64,000 bases of DNA from Pirellulales bacterium. Lineage in GTDB: Bacteria; Planctomycetota; Planctomycetia; Pirellulales; PALSA-1355. A program made the position numbers and the translations under genes. The notes beneath the pieces were generated by a model, which had not been told where the DNA came from, did not search any database, and worked only from the letters and a program-made list of their open reading frames with translations. The stretch is taken from assembly GCA_022844125.1 (NCBI GenBank), contig JALHMI010000004.1, forward strand, positions 1 to 64,000, read 5' to 3'. Shown piece after piece: positions 25,601 through 33,063 of the stretch (positions are counted from its first letter, which is position 1; every line of letters starts with the position of its first letter).

Positions 25601-25675
25601 CCACCACAGCAGCGGAATCACCGCCAGGAGCAGCAACCAGGCGGGTTCATCAAACGTGATGCGATAATCGAGCAT
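22646..25675 (-). CDS. Large membrane protein with two VWA domains
   Basis: About 1009 residues from ATG 25675 (MLDYRITFDEPAWLLLL). It opens with two membrane helices (LLLLAVIPLLWWIG and LRSLLVLLVVGALAEV), as in BatA-type proteins. A first VWA domain (VVDRSASM, ~70-190) is followed by a glutamine-amidotransferase-like segment around GSGLMVIGGPDSFGAGGW. A second VWA has a complete MIDAS (IDSSGSMDGEKLEMSK, ~445). A membrane helix near 890 and a charged tail end it. Similar planctomycete proteins are common; function is unknown, perhaps a metal-dependent membrane assembly factor. It may start after an upstream ATG at 25723. Confidence 0.8.
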   Translation of the reverse strand: MLDYRITFDEPAWLLLLAVIPLLWWIGRRSLAGMGRGRRWMALALRSLLVLLVVGALAEVQLVRSSDRLAVLYVVDRSASMPVEQLDDVAGFIQQATKRDASERREDRAGVISFGRDAAVESPPLQGEQHLPRRFETQIDTNATNLAAALRLAQAVFPADAAKRVVVISDGNETSGDALAQAQQLASLGIGIDVVPVARGGEREIAVEKISLPQEIRQGTPFEARVVMNHTAQAGDDNPVAGRLRISRTAGGQTQTLADREVTLPPGKQVFSFQEEIDSADFYTYTANFVPNEAAGDTQVENNQSTAFTHVRGKGQVLLIQDFTKAGQFDELATLLRRNELEVVVQSSNQLFANLADLQRFDLVILADVARTTGLEADQLSTFSDQQIDLLAQNTQHLGSGLMVIGGPDSFGAGGWTNTSLEKAMPVDFQVKNAKVVPAGALMIVIDSSGSMDGEKLEMSKAAAIAAVKVLSREDHVGVVAFDSAPHWIVPITKIDSPEAIFRRIGRLQSGGGTDMEPGMWEGYQALRQVNSAVKHMIVLTDGQTHGSNFAYMARVAREQKITTSTVAVGADAAIQLLNEIAIAGGGKYYQVDNARAIPRIFMKEAMRVSRPVIFEDAAGIRPQRVASHEILAGIEGDLPPMTGFVMTSPKQSPLVEIPLMSPRPTGNRNSVLATWQYGLGRATALTTDAGQRWTKTWPQWSGYEPFLTQMVRWTMRPTDKQSTLNVFAEAEDGAIRVVVTALDADDKFVNFLDLTGTLLGPDGKPIPLELEQTAPGRYVGRTQAMQPGSYFLAVSGGPNDAPVRAGVNVPYSAEFRERESNVQLLRNMAALTPAGGTRGAVIGALASDGTDPEDANVFRGGLPRATSRQDGWHWLAFAAGLLFLADVFNRRVIVSFAWAGVLAGRLADRLRGKTPQEQPAAALERLQARKSQIDRELAERRAAARFEPQSEDVAEELAGDVAVAVKSDRPLAARDQTLAPEAEAESYASRLRKAKQSATKGRRGGKVE

Positions 25676-25824
25676 GCGCTTCCGGCTCACGCACAGCGGG
25701 GGGCTGAGTCCAACGCCGGCCATCGCTCCAAGAGGGCGATTGGCCTCATGCTCGATTGTATTCGATCGGCTGGCAGTTGGCGCAATCCGCCCGGTCAGCG
25801 GGCGGAAAGGCGTCCCCGCTGCTT

Positions 25825-25887
25825 CATAGCCCGACGCGTGAGCGAGGCTTTTCTACCGGGGCGTCCTCGCTCACGCGTCGGGTTATG
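25825..25887. repeat. Long palindromic intergenic repeat (23-bp arms)
   Basis: The arms 25825-25847 and 25865-25887 share the core CCCGACGCGTGAGCGAGG in opposite orientation, with a single G-U type mismatch, around a 17-nt loop. CCGACGCGTGAGCGAGG units are a common intergenic palindrome in pirellula-type genomes. It lies between the VWA and M50 genes and could act as a terminator-like hairpin. Confidence 0.7.
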
Positions 25888-25925
25888 AGCGTCGGTGGGT
25901 GAGCCTTGCCACTATCCAGCAAGTC

Positions 25926-28169
25926 TTACAGATGGAAATTAAACGTTCGCATCAGGTACCGCCAGGCCCGCTTCCCCAGCGGTTGCCAATCGGCCGAAAC
26001 CCGGGCCGTGCCGCGTAGTCCCTGCACCATCAGCCCGGTGCTGTCGTCAATCGCGGCTCGGGCCTGATACGAAGTGGTCATGGGGCGTTCCATGCCCGAG
26101 GGGTCCTGCTTGCTCATCAGCTCGCCGCCGGCCTTGCTCGAAAGCTGCCGCGAGGTGAACTCCATTTCGGGACCGATCTCAATGATCTGGCTCTCGTACA
26201 CCACCCCAGGGATCGCGTCGAACATGATCCGCACGGGCTGGCCCGGACTGACGAATTCGATGTAGTCCTGCTCGATCACGATGTTCACTTCCCATTTGGC
26301 CGGATCGCCGATCTGGCAATAGAGCGTGGGCGGTTCGAGATAGGCCCCCAGGTTCGAACGCTGGAGCGGCGTGCCGCTCCAGCGGGGCAGTTCTTTCGCG
26401 GCGGCCGCGTCTTCGCGCTTGGGCATCGCCGGGGGCGGCAGCACTGTTCCGGCAATGGGCGCGGTAAGCGTCAGCCGTTCTCGATCTTCGTGCCGCTGCT
26501 GCAGAGTCTTGCGCGCGGCGGCCAGAGACTTTTCCAGCGCCGGGACGGCGAGCGCCGCGGCCGGGTTGGCAAACTGAAACTGCTCGCGGTTGAGCACTTC
26601 CAGCCGGACCGAGTCCTGCGCTACTTTGGCCTCCAGTTCGTTGATCTCCAGGTCGAGCGAAACGCTCGTGAGCTGCGCGAGCTTCTGATCCTGAGTTACT
26701 TTGGCGCCCGGTTTGATGTCGATCTCTTCCAGCACGCCGGCCACCTGCACGTACACCGCTTCCGCGTCGCGAGGCTTCAGCTCCAGCGGGCAAGTGACCT
26801 TGTACGGAAGCGGCACGAACAGCACGAAGGCCGCCACCGCCGCCAGCAATCCCAGCGTGACGAGGACATTCTTGCGTTTCACTTTGTGTAGCCTTCCGGG
26901 AATGTAGAAAAACTTGCCGACCTTGTAGAGCGGCATCACCACCAGCGTGCCGAGCGAGAGCATCGCCAGCATCTGGCTCACGACTTTCAGGTCATACGGT
27001 TCGAGCAACTGGTACAAGAACCACAAGATGCCGAACAGCACGAGCCACTTATAGATCGAGGCCGCCACCGTATACAGCGCGAAGAACAACTGGTTCCGCT
27101 GCGGCAGGAACGGATCTTCCGGCTCTTCCAGGCCTAGGCACCAGGCGCCCAGCTTGCGATTCAAAATCGTGCTGGCCTTCTGCCGCAGGTTGGGAATCTC
27201 GGTCAGGTCCGAGAGGATGTAGTAACCGTCATAGCGCAACAGCGGGTTGGCATTGAACACCACCGTGCTCACCGACGAGACGAACATCGTGCTCAGCGCA
27301 ATCTGGTTGAGCATGCCGGGTTCGCTGAACCACCAGATGAACGTGGCGATCGAGGCGATGATGAGCTCGAAGTACATGCCCGCCGCGCCGATCACCGCGC
27401 GATGCCACTTGTTCGGCAGCATCCACGAGTCGGAGACGTTGCAGTACAGGCACGGCGTAAGCACCAGCAGCATCACGCCCATCTCGTGGCACTCACCGCC
27501 AAAATGCTTGCAGCTCAGCCCGTGGCCAAACTCATGGATGACTTTGGTAAGCGCCAGCGTGATCGCCAGGTAGACCCAGTTCTTGGCTTCGAAAAACTGG
27601 TGAAACGTCGGCAGCTTGTGCTGGAACGTTTCGAACTGGACGGTCACCAGCAGCGCCGCCGTGAGGGCCACCACCAGGAAGCACAGGAAGGCAGGAATCG
27701 TGAACAACCAGCCGAAGCGCGGCTCCAGCCAGTTCAAGATCCGATCGGGATCGATGCCCTTGAACCGCAATGCCAGGATGTTGCTCGCCGCCCCGGCGAA
27801 TTCCTTCCACTTGCGTTCGGAGTGCCGTTTGCGAAGCTGGATCCCCTGGCCGGCCACGTTGGCAATCACCAGTCCGCTGCGATGCAGCATGCCGACGAAG
27901 TGCCCCAGTTCTTCGACCGTGATCTTCTGCGGCGGAAAGCGGCGCTCGAACTCGACCTTGATCTCGTCCAGGCTCGTCTGGCCGTCCAGCATCTGCAGGA
28001 TCGCGTACTCCTCTTCCTGGAAGCGGAAGTACTTCAGCCCCACCGGCTCCTTGATCACCCAGTACACCTGCCCCAGGTACCGATGCTGCGCCGCCGTCAG
28101 GTCCGGCCGCATGCGCAGTTGCAGCGCTCGGGCGGAACTGGAAACCAGGCTGTCGGCCAGACTAACCAT
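25926..28169 (-). CDS. PqqD-like / M50 site-2-protease-like / HlyD fusion membrane protein
   Basis: 747 residues, the last gene of a three-gene export operon. Residues 20-105 resemble a PqqD/winged peptide-binding domain. Membrane helices follow with an M50 zinc site: HEFGHG (H212, E213, H216), the third ligand in NPLLRYDG (D314), and PCLYCNVSDSWML. After about residue 430 comes a HlyD-type periplasmic adaptor with a coiled coil (NELEAKVAQDSVRLEVLNRE) and lipoyl halves. The M50 core may act as a scaffold rather than a protease. It probably works with the two HlyD proteins before it in exporting a peptide or protein. Confidence 0.85.
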   Translation of the reverse strand: MVSLADSLVSSSARALQLRMRPDLTAAQHRYLGQVYWVIKEPVGLKYFRFQEEEYAILQMLDGQTSLDEIKVEFERRFPPQKITVEELGHFVGMLHRSGLVIANVAGQGIQLRKRHSERKWKEFAGAASNILALRFKGIDPDRILNWLEPRFGWLFTIPAFLCFLVVALTAALLVTVQFETFQHKLPTFHQFFEAKNWVYLAITLALTKVIHEFGHGLSCKHFGGECHEMGVMLLVLTPCLYCNVSDSWMLPNKWHRAVIGAAGMYFELIIASIATFIWWFSEPGMLNQIALSTMFVSSVSTVVFNANPLLRYDGYYILSDLTEIPNLRQKASTILNRKLGAWCLGLEEPEDPFLPQRNQLFFALYTVAASIYKWLVLFGILWFLYQLLEPYDLKVVSQMLAMLSLGTLVVMPLYKVGKFFYIPGRLHKVKRKNVLVTLGLLAAVAAFVLFVPLPYKVTCPLELKPRDAEAVYVQVAGVLEEIDIKPGAKVTQDQKLAQLTSVSLDLEINELEAKVAQDSVRLEVLNREQFQFANPAAALAVPALEKSLAAARKTLQQRHEDRERLTLTAPIAGTVLPPPAMPKREDAAAAKELPRWSGTPLQRSNLGAYLEPPTLYCQIGDPAKWEVNIVIEQDYIEFVSPGQPVRIMFDAIPGVVYESQIIEIGPEMEFTSRQLSSKAGGELMSKQDPSGMERPMTTSYQARAAIDDSTGLMVQGLRGTARVSADWQPLGKRAWRYLMRTFNFHL

Positions 28170-28231
28170 CGACGACTCAGCGGGTGCTCGACCGGGTGCT
28201 TAGCAGGGAAGTGTGTCTTCGACTGGAACGA

Positions 28232-29155
28232 TCAGTCGCGAACCTTCGTCGTCCGTGCCGAGACGGGCCGCGCTTGCGGAGCCGCCTGCGCCACGGGCTG
28301 GTTGACGTGAACCTTCATCGAGGCCTTCAGGCCCGCGCGCACAACCGGCAGATCGCCTTCCATTGGCGCTTCGATTTCGGCCCAGACCGGCAAGTGACCA
28401 AGCGTCACGACCGGGCTCACATAGGTCACCTTGCCCGGCACCTCGATCGTCCGTCCGCGGGGCAGCAGAACCGTGACTGTAACCGCGCGTCCGGCGATGT
28501 CGTTGGGACCCCATTGAGCCGCGTCGAGATTACCCATCACGCGGAGCCGATTGATACCGACCACCTGCACGACCGGATCGCCGGCGGCAATCCATTCACC
28601 GGGCTTCTTCATTACGCTGGTCACGACGCCGTCGAACGGCGCTTTCAGCACGCGTCGCTCCAGGGCGACCTGCGCGGCGTCGACTTCCGCCTTCTTGGCG
28701 TTGGCAGTCAGCCGATCTTCGATCTGCTGTTCCTTGGTCTGTTCGATCGCCAGGTTGGCCTTCGTGACCTCCAGTTCCAGCTTCAGCATTTCCGCCTTGC
28801 TCACCGTGCCGGGCACCTTGTTGGCTTCCTTGTAGTAGCCCAACGTGGCCGAGGCTACGTCGCGCGCCGCTTCGGCATGCCGGATGTTGATGTCGCTCTT
28901 CCCCTTCTGGATCGCGACTTCGAGCTCCAGCTTCTTGACTTGCAGGACCGCCCGGGCTTCGCTGTCGTCGATAGCGCCCATCTCCATGTCTTTGGTCACC
29001 AGCATGCCTTCCTGGACTTTCAGTCCACTCAGCACGCCGGCATCCGCGCCCGGCACGAACTGATCGTTGATCGAGGCAATCACGCAGTCGCTGATCTCGG
29101 GATCGGCGACCGGATCGGCGGCGAGCGCCAGCACCAGCAGCAGGGACGTCAACAT
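28232..29155 (-). CDS. HlyD-family periplasmic adaptor
   Basis: 307 residues from ATG 29155, chosen because a signal peptide starts there (MLTSLLLVLALAADPVA). It contains the HlyD/RND-adaptor layout: a lipoyl half (GLKVQEGMLVTKDMEMG), a coiled coil at about 60-170 (AEMLKLELEVTKANLAIEQT), the second lipoyl half (LKAPFDGVVTSVMKKPGEW) and a beta-barrel (MGNLDAAQWGPNDIAG). It lies 62 bp before the M50 fusion gene and 68 bp after the GAF-HlyD gene, consistent with one operon. Confidence 0.85.
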   Translation of the reverse strand: MLTSLLLVLALAADPVADPEISDCVIASINDQFVPGADAGVLSGLKVQEGMLVTKDMEMGAIDDSEARAVLQVKKLELEVAIQKGKSDINIRHAEAARDVASATLGYYKEANKVPGTVSKAEMLKLELEVTKANLAIEQTKEQQIEDRLTANAKKAEVDAAQVALERRVLKAPFDGVVTSVMKKPGEWIAAGDPVVQVVGINRLRVMGNLDAAQWGPNDIAGRAVTVTVLLPRGRTIEVPGKVTYVSPVVTLGHLPVWAEIEAPMEGDLPVVRAGLKASMKVHVNQPVAQAAPQARPVSARTTKVRD

Positions 29156-29223
29156 GGCAAACCTCTCTCTTCTCTCTGGGGGGTTGGAAGCGAGGCGCTT
29201 TACGAGCGCCTGTTTGCGATTGG

Positions 29224-31245
29224 CTAGAACACCTTGAACCACAGCTTCTGGAAGAACGCCACGAGGTCGTGGAACCAGACGTGACCGATCGACGAGCGTC
29301 CGCAGTAAACCTGGGCCGTCACTTCAGCGCCGTTGCGCCGCAGCGGAATGTCGTTCTTGTCGATGGCGACCCGCATCAGCACGGTGTTCCCTTCTTCGCC
29401 GCGGACTTCGGCGCTTTGGTGAACTTCCGTAACCTTGCCCTGGAGCGTGACGCCAGGATTCGCGACCGTGATGTAATCGACCGGCAGGTTCGGACCCAGG
29501 CTCGGATCGGCCAAGGCCTCGGCCACGTAGCCCATGTCGTTCTCGGGCATCTGCAGTTCGAGTTCCCAGTCTCCCTGCGGTTCGATCAAGGTAAGCAGGA
29601 TCTGCCCTTTCTGGACAGGACGCCGCATCAGCACGTCCTCAACGTTCCAGGTGGCGATCTCGCCGTCGACCGGACTCTTCACGGCCAACTGGGCCTGCTG
29701 ATCTTCGAGCAACTTGATTTGCTCTTCCGTGCTCTTGGTCATCGCCATGAGCGAGCCCTGCCGACCTTCCAGCTCGTAGGTCTTCATATCCTGGTTACGT
29801 CCAGGACGGGCGATTCGCTCGCGAATGCCGGCTAGTTCTTCCTGGGCTTCGGCCAGCTTGCCGTAAGCGTCCGTGATCTGCCGCTCGAGCTCGGTATTTT
29901 CCATCTGCAGCAGCAGTTGGCCTTTTTTCACGGTCTCGCCGTGCTTGACCAGCACTTTCACGACCCGGCCGTCGACGTCGGCAAAAATTTGCGGCCGCAC
30001 GACCGGCTGCAGCTTGCCCTTGGCGGTGAGCTCGAAGTTCGCCGGCCAAATGGCCAGAATCAGGCCCAGCACGAGCAGTCCGATCGCCGCCGAAATCGTC
30101 CAGGGAAGCTGCCTCGCTTCGACCAGCCAGCGCGACTTGCCGATCGTCCGCCAAACCGGCATCAGGAACAGATCGTTGTGCTCCAGCACGTTCGTCAGCG
30201 CCAGCGAACTGTGCTCGCTCACCACCTCGATCCGCTGCATCAGACCATCGCGTGGGCGGCTGTCTTCGATCTGTTCGATGATCAGTGCGCCCAGCACTTT
30301 CGGCTGGGCCATCGGATCGTTCTTGTCGTGCGGTTCCTTGAGCGGCACAATCGCCACGGCCTTCGAGTGCACCTCGTCGACATACTCCTGCACGGCCTCT
30401 TCGACCTGCGGGGCCATCATCGAAGTGTCGCCCGTGTACCACACGGTCTCGCCGGTCGCGACGACGCTCTTGGCCAGCCGCGTGAGCAGCATGATCGTGT
30501 TTGAGCGTTTGTCGAACGTGTCCTGTCCGCTCACCGCTTCGATCTTCGTCGAGCGCCCGCGCGTCACGGCCACGCTCACCCGATCGCATTCAATCAGCCG
30601 GCGACCTTCGTTCGCGATCGTAAAGGCGGTCTCTTGCGGGTCGAGCCCCTTGTGCACCAGCCGGGTGAACTGCTCGAGCTGGGCCCACAGCGCCTGCCGG
30701 TCGGTGAAGTGCTGCAGCTTGCGACTCTTGAGATAGTCGCTCGCCAGCTCGCACATCTGCTCGACGAACTTCAAATAGCCCCGCTGCACCTGCACGCTGT
30801 TGCCGGGGCGCTGGAAGATCTCCATCACGCCGGCCGTTTCGTTGGCCGTCTTCAGCGGGCCGAGCACGAGCAAGAAGTCGGTCGGGTTCGCGCCGTCCTC
30901 CGCGCTGCCGCCGCCGGAGTGCGGGGCCATCAACTCGCTCTTGCCAGTGCTGATTACCTTGCGCAGCAGCCGGCCGTGCTTAACCTGGTCCTCTTCACTT
31001 TCGGCGAGCCGGGTCTCGCGGAGATTGATTTGATATTCAAGCGAAAGCTGCCCCGTCTCGGTGACCGTCCAGATCGCTCCGCCGACCGCTGCCAGAGCCG
31101 TCACCACGCGGTTCAGCACCGCGTCGTAGAACTCCTGAGGGCCGATGTCGCTCTTCGAGATCTGCGCAATCTCGCGGACCAGATTGCGAATCTGCTGTTT
31201 CGTCTGTTCAACGAGTTCAGGATCGACGGATTGTTCTGTGCTCAT
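29224..31245 (-). CDS. GAF-domain HlyD-family membrane adaptor
   Basis: 673 residues from ATG 31245. Residues 20-170 and 190-360 look like two GAF-type sensory domains (GGAIWTVTETGQLSLEYQI; ETAFTIANEGRRLIECDRVS). A membrane helix near 395-415 (AIGLLVLGLILAIWPANF) leads to a HlyD adaptor with a coiled coil (ITDAYGKLAEAQEELAGIRE), lipoyl halves and a barrel. Cytoplasmic sensing joined to a periplasmic adaptor suggests ligand-controlled export. It is the first gene of the export operon. GAF ligand unknown. Confidence 0.85.
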   Translation of the reverse strand: MSTEQSVDPELVEQTKQQIRNLVREIAQISKSDIGPQEFYDAVLNRVVTALAAVGGAIWTVTETGQLSLEYQINLRETRLAESEEDQVKHGRLLRKVISTGKSELMAPHSGGGSAEDGANPTDFLLVLGPLKTANETAGVMEIFQRPGNSVQVQRGYLKFVEQMCELASDYLKSRKLQHFTDRQALWAQLEQFTRLVHKGLDPQETAFTIANEGRRLIECDRVSVAVTRGRSTKIEAVSGQDTFDKRSNTIMLLTRLAKSVVATGETVWYTGDTSMMAPQVEEAVQEYVDEVHSKAVAIVPLKEPHDKNDPMAQPKVLGALIIEQIEDSRPRDGLMQRIEVVSEHSSLALTNVLEHNDLFLMPVWRTIGKSRWLVEARQLPWTISAAIGLLVLGLILAIWPANFELTAKGKLQPVVRPQIFADVDGRVVKVLVKHGETVKKGQLLLQMENTELERQITDAYGKLAEAQEELAGIRERIARPGRNQDMKTYELEGRQGSLMAMTKSTEEQIKLLEDQQAQLAVKSPVDGEIATWNVEDVLMRRPVQKGQILLTLIEPQGDWELELQMPENDMGYVAEALADPSLGPNLPVDYITVANPGVTLQGKVTEVHQSAEVRGEEGNTVLMRVAIDKNDIPLRRNGAEVTAQVYCGRSSIGHVWFHDLVAFFQKLWFKVF

Positions 31246-31960
31246 GCAAACTCGATTGGGGGCAGGTAAAGGCAATACGTCGCCGACCGGTCGGCTAGTT
31301 CGCTCTCATGGTGCCAGTTTTCGGCGGAAAGGGGATCGCCAGGGACGGATTATGCCTATCTTATAAGCCTAGCTTGCGTTAAATCGCCACCTTTTGCGGG
31401 CGGCCTCCCCGCGTCCCGGCGAACGCCGGCCATGGGGGATAAATCATGGCGCCTCGGGCGCCAGAACTACTCAGACATGATGATTTGAGCCCTCTCGCCT
31501 GTGGCGTGTCACCTTAACGGGTTTTCACGTCAGCCGGCGACAGGGCGGCCTCTAACCGGGGTTTTCGCCCCGAACCCCGGGGAAATTCGTATCTAGGAGA
31601 CTTCTGTTCTCTTTCCGAGGGCGGCCAGCACGGGAGTGGCGGTTCCCGGCAATTCGAGGGCCCGTCAGGATGTGTCGCTCCGGCCGCTCCAGTCCACCCC
31701 GCTCCAGTCTCACCTACATTCGCCTGGACTTGGCGAGGGTATTGCACCTTCTCCCTGTAGTTGAGCAGGTGTCTGGGGTGAATTCAAGTCTCGCAGGCGC
31801 GCAGCGAGCCGCGTGGGACGTTCCCCCCTTTGCCCCTAGTCGGCCGCCACTGCGGCGCGACTCCAGCAAATCGACGACGACGACTGGCCACCCGGCTGCT
31901 AAACTGGCCTTTCGTCCATTCACTTCCGCCAGCACCGCTTTCGCCTCTGCTCGCTCCTCC
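31246..31960. other. Non-coding interval upstream of the export operon
   Basis: 715 bp without a convincing gene. It should contain the operon promoter reading leftwards. GGCGCC-TCG-GGCGCC, a small hairpin, occurs near 31447-31461. Short frames on both strands have Arg/Pro/Ser-rich composition typical of non-coding high-GC DNA. Confidence 0.4.
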
Positions 31961-32635
31961 ATGCGCATCCTGCTGACTCACCATGCCCCGCTTCGGCACC
32001 TGCCGCCCGGCTGGTTTGCCTGGCACTCGGCCCAGGCGCTCGCCGCCACAGGGCACGAAGTCCGTTTGCTGGTGGGCGATTGGGAGCATCGGTTCGGGGA
32101 GACCCTGGAAGTCGAACGCGTTGTGTGCGGCGACGATCCTAACGCCGATCTCACATTCAGCTTGCCCCGCTTTACGAGCGAAGACCCCGCTAGCAATCGG
32201 TCCACATTCGCCGAGTTGACCGATGGCCAGCTCGCCCGCTACCGCGACTGCCAGCGTCGCCGGTTGGACAACTTGATCCTGCACTTCGACCCGCACATGA
32301 TTCATTGCCAGCACATTTGGCTGCTGGGGCAGCTCGCTTTGGAGAGCGGCGTCCCTTATGTGCTCAGCGCCTGGGAGGCGGAGTTCATCGATCTCGACGC
32401 CCGCTTCCGCCCTCTCGCCGAACAGGCCGCCGAGAATGCCGGCCGGATCTACCTCGCCGACGAGTCCACCCGACGGCGGATGCAAGTTGCCTTCGATCTG
32501 CCCCAGGAGCGGCTCGAGACGCTCGCCGGCGCGCAGCGTCTAACGGATGCCATTGCCGATCCGTTCGCCGCTGAGCAGGTCGCCGCCGAACTGGCCGCCA
32601 GTTATCAGCAGGTGCTCACGGAACGATTCGGTTAG
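31961..32635 (+). CDS. GT4-like glycosyltransferase, N-terminal domain only
   Basis: 224 residues from ATG 31961. MRILLTHHAPLRHLPPGWFAWHSAQALAATGHEVRLLVG is the N-terminal Rossmann unit of a GT-B/GT4 enzyme. FDPHMIHCQHIWLLGQLALESGVPYVLSAWEAEF is the next unit, and AGRIYLADESTRRRM the end of that domain. Complete GT4 enzymes are about 370-400 residues, and the C-terminal nucleotide-sugar-binding domain (with the E-x7-E motif) is absent, so the protein is probably truncated or has a different role. The stop is followed by repeat-rich intergenic DNA. Confidence 0.7.
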   Translation: MRILLTHHAPLRHLPPGWFAWHSAQALAATGHEVRLLVGDWEHRFGETLEVERVVCGDDPNADLTFSLPRFTSEDPASNRSTFAELTDGQLARYRDCQRRRLDNLILHFDPHMIHCQHIWLLGQLALESGVPYVLSAWEAEFIDLDARFRPLAEQAAENAGRIYLADESTRRRMQVAFDLPQERLETLAGAQRLTDAIADPFAAEQVAAELAASYQQVLTERFG

Positions 32636-32710
32636 CAGCGCTGACTGTGCGTGGTTGCCGCAGCGGAAAATCTTGGGTGCCACGCTACGTCGTTAACCCT
32701 TGAGCGAACT

Positions 32711-32746
32711 TGGGTGCCACAGGTGCTGCGCAGCAGTCACCTGTGC
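32711..32746 (+). repeat. Family A palindromic repeat
   Basis: A GGGTGCCACAGGTG arm, a CTGCGCAGCAG core and a CACCTGTG arm. A partial unit (TTGGGTGCCACG) precedes it at about 32668. Same family as 34715-34750, 48386-48420 and 50144-50181. Confidence 0.75.
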
Positions 32747-32823
32747 TCCGTTTGGTTTGACCTGTACGATGCGATGCCCGCGTATCTTGTCGCAGAAGCT
32801 GAAGCAACGTGTCTTCGTTGCTG

Positions 32824-33009
32824 CTAACCCAAGTCGTCAATCACGCGGCCCGGACTCAGCCGCTGATGCATCTGCTGGAACTCGTCGAAGTACTGCTGCG
32901 TGAAATCGACGCCCCGGTGATGCAGGATCGTCGCCGTCAAATCGGCCGGTGAAACCGGTCGATCCTTGACAAACGCGCCGATTGGGTTCGTCGCGCCATA
33001 CGACCTCAT
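32824..33009 (-). pseudogene. Remnant of a DUF1501 gene (C-terminal end)
   Basis: These 61 residues read ATNPIGAFVKDRPVSPADLT, then GVDFTQQYFDEFQQMHQRLS and a final GRVIDDLG. This is the usual C-terminal part of planctomycete DUF1501 sulfatase-like proteins, where 'VKDRPVSPADLTATI' is strongly conserved. Everything N-terminal is missing and the frame breaks upstream at about 33010. Full-length DUF1501 proteins are 430-500 residues, as at 59352-60845. A deletion remnant is the likeliest reading. Confidence 0.7.
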
Positions 33010-33063
33010 CCGCCCGCAACAGCTCGCGACGCGATACGCTTCGGGCTAGGAATCACCCGGCGC

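Noticed and set aside
31514-31747. A 77-codon open frame on the minus strand
   Set aside because: Pro/Arg/Ser-rich, no ribosome site, no conserved-looking segment.
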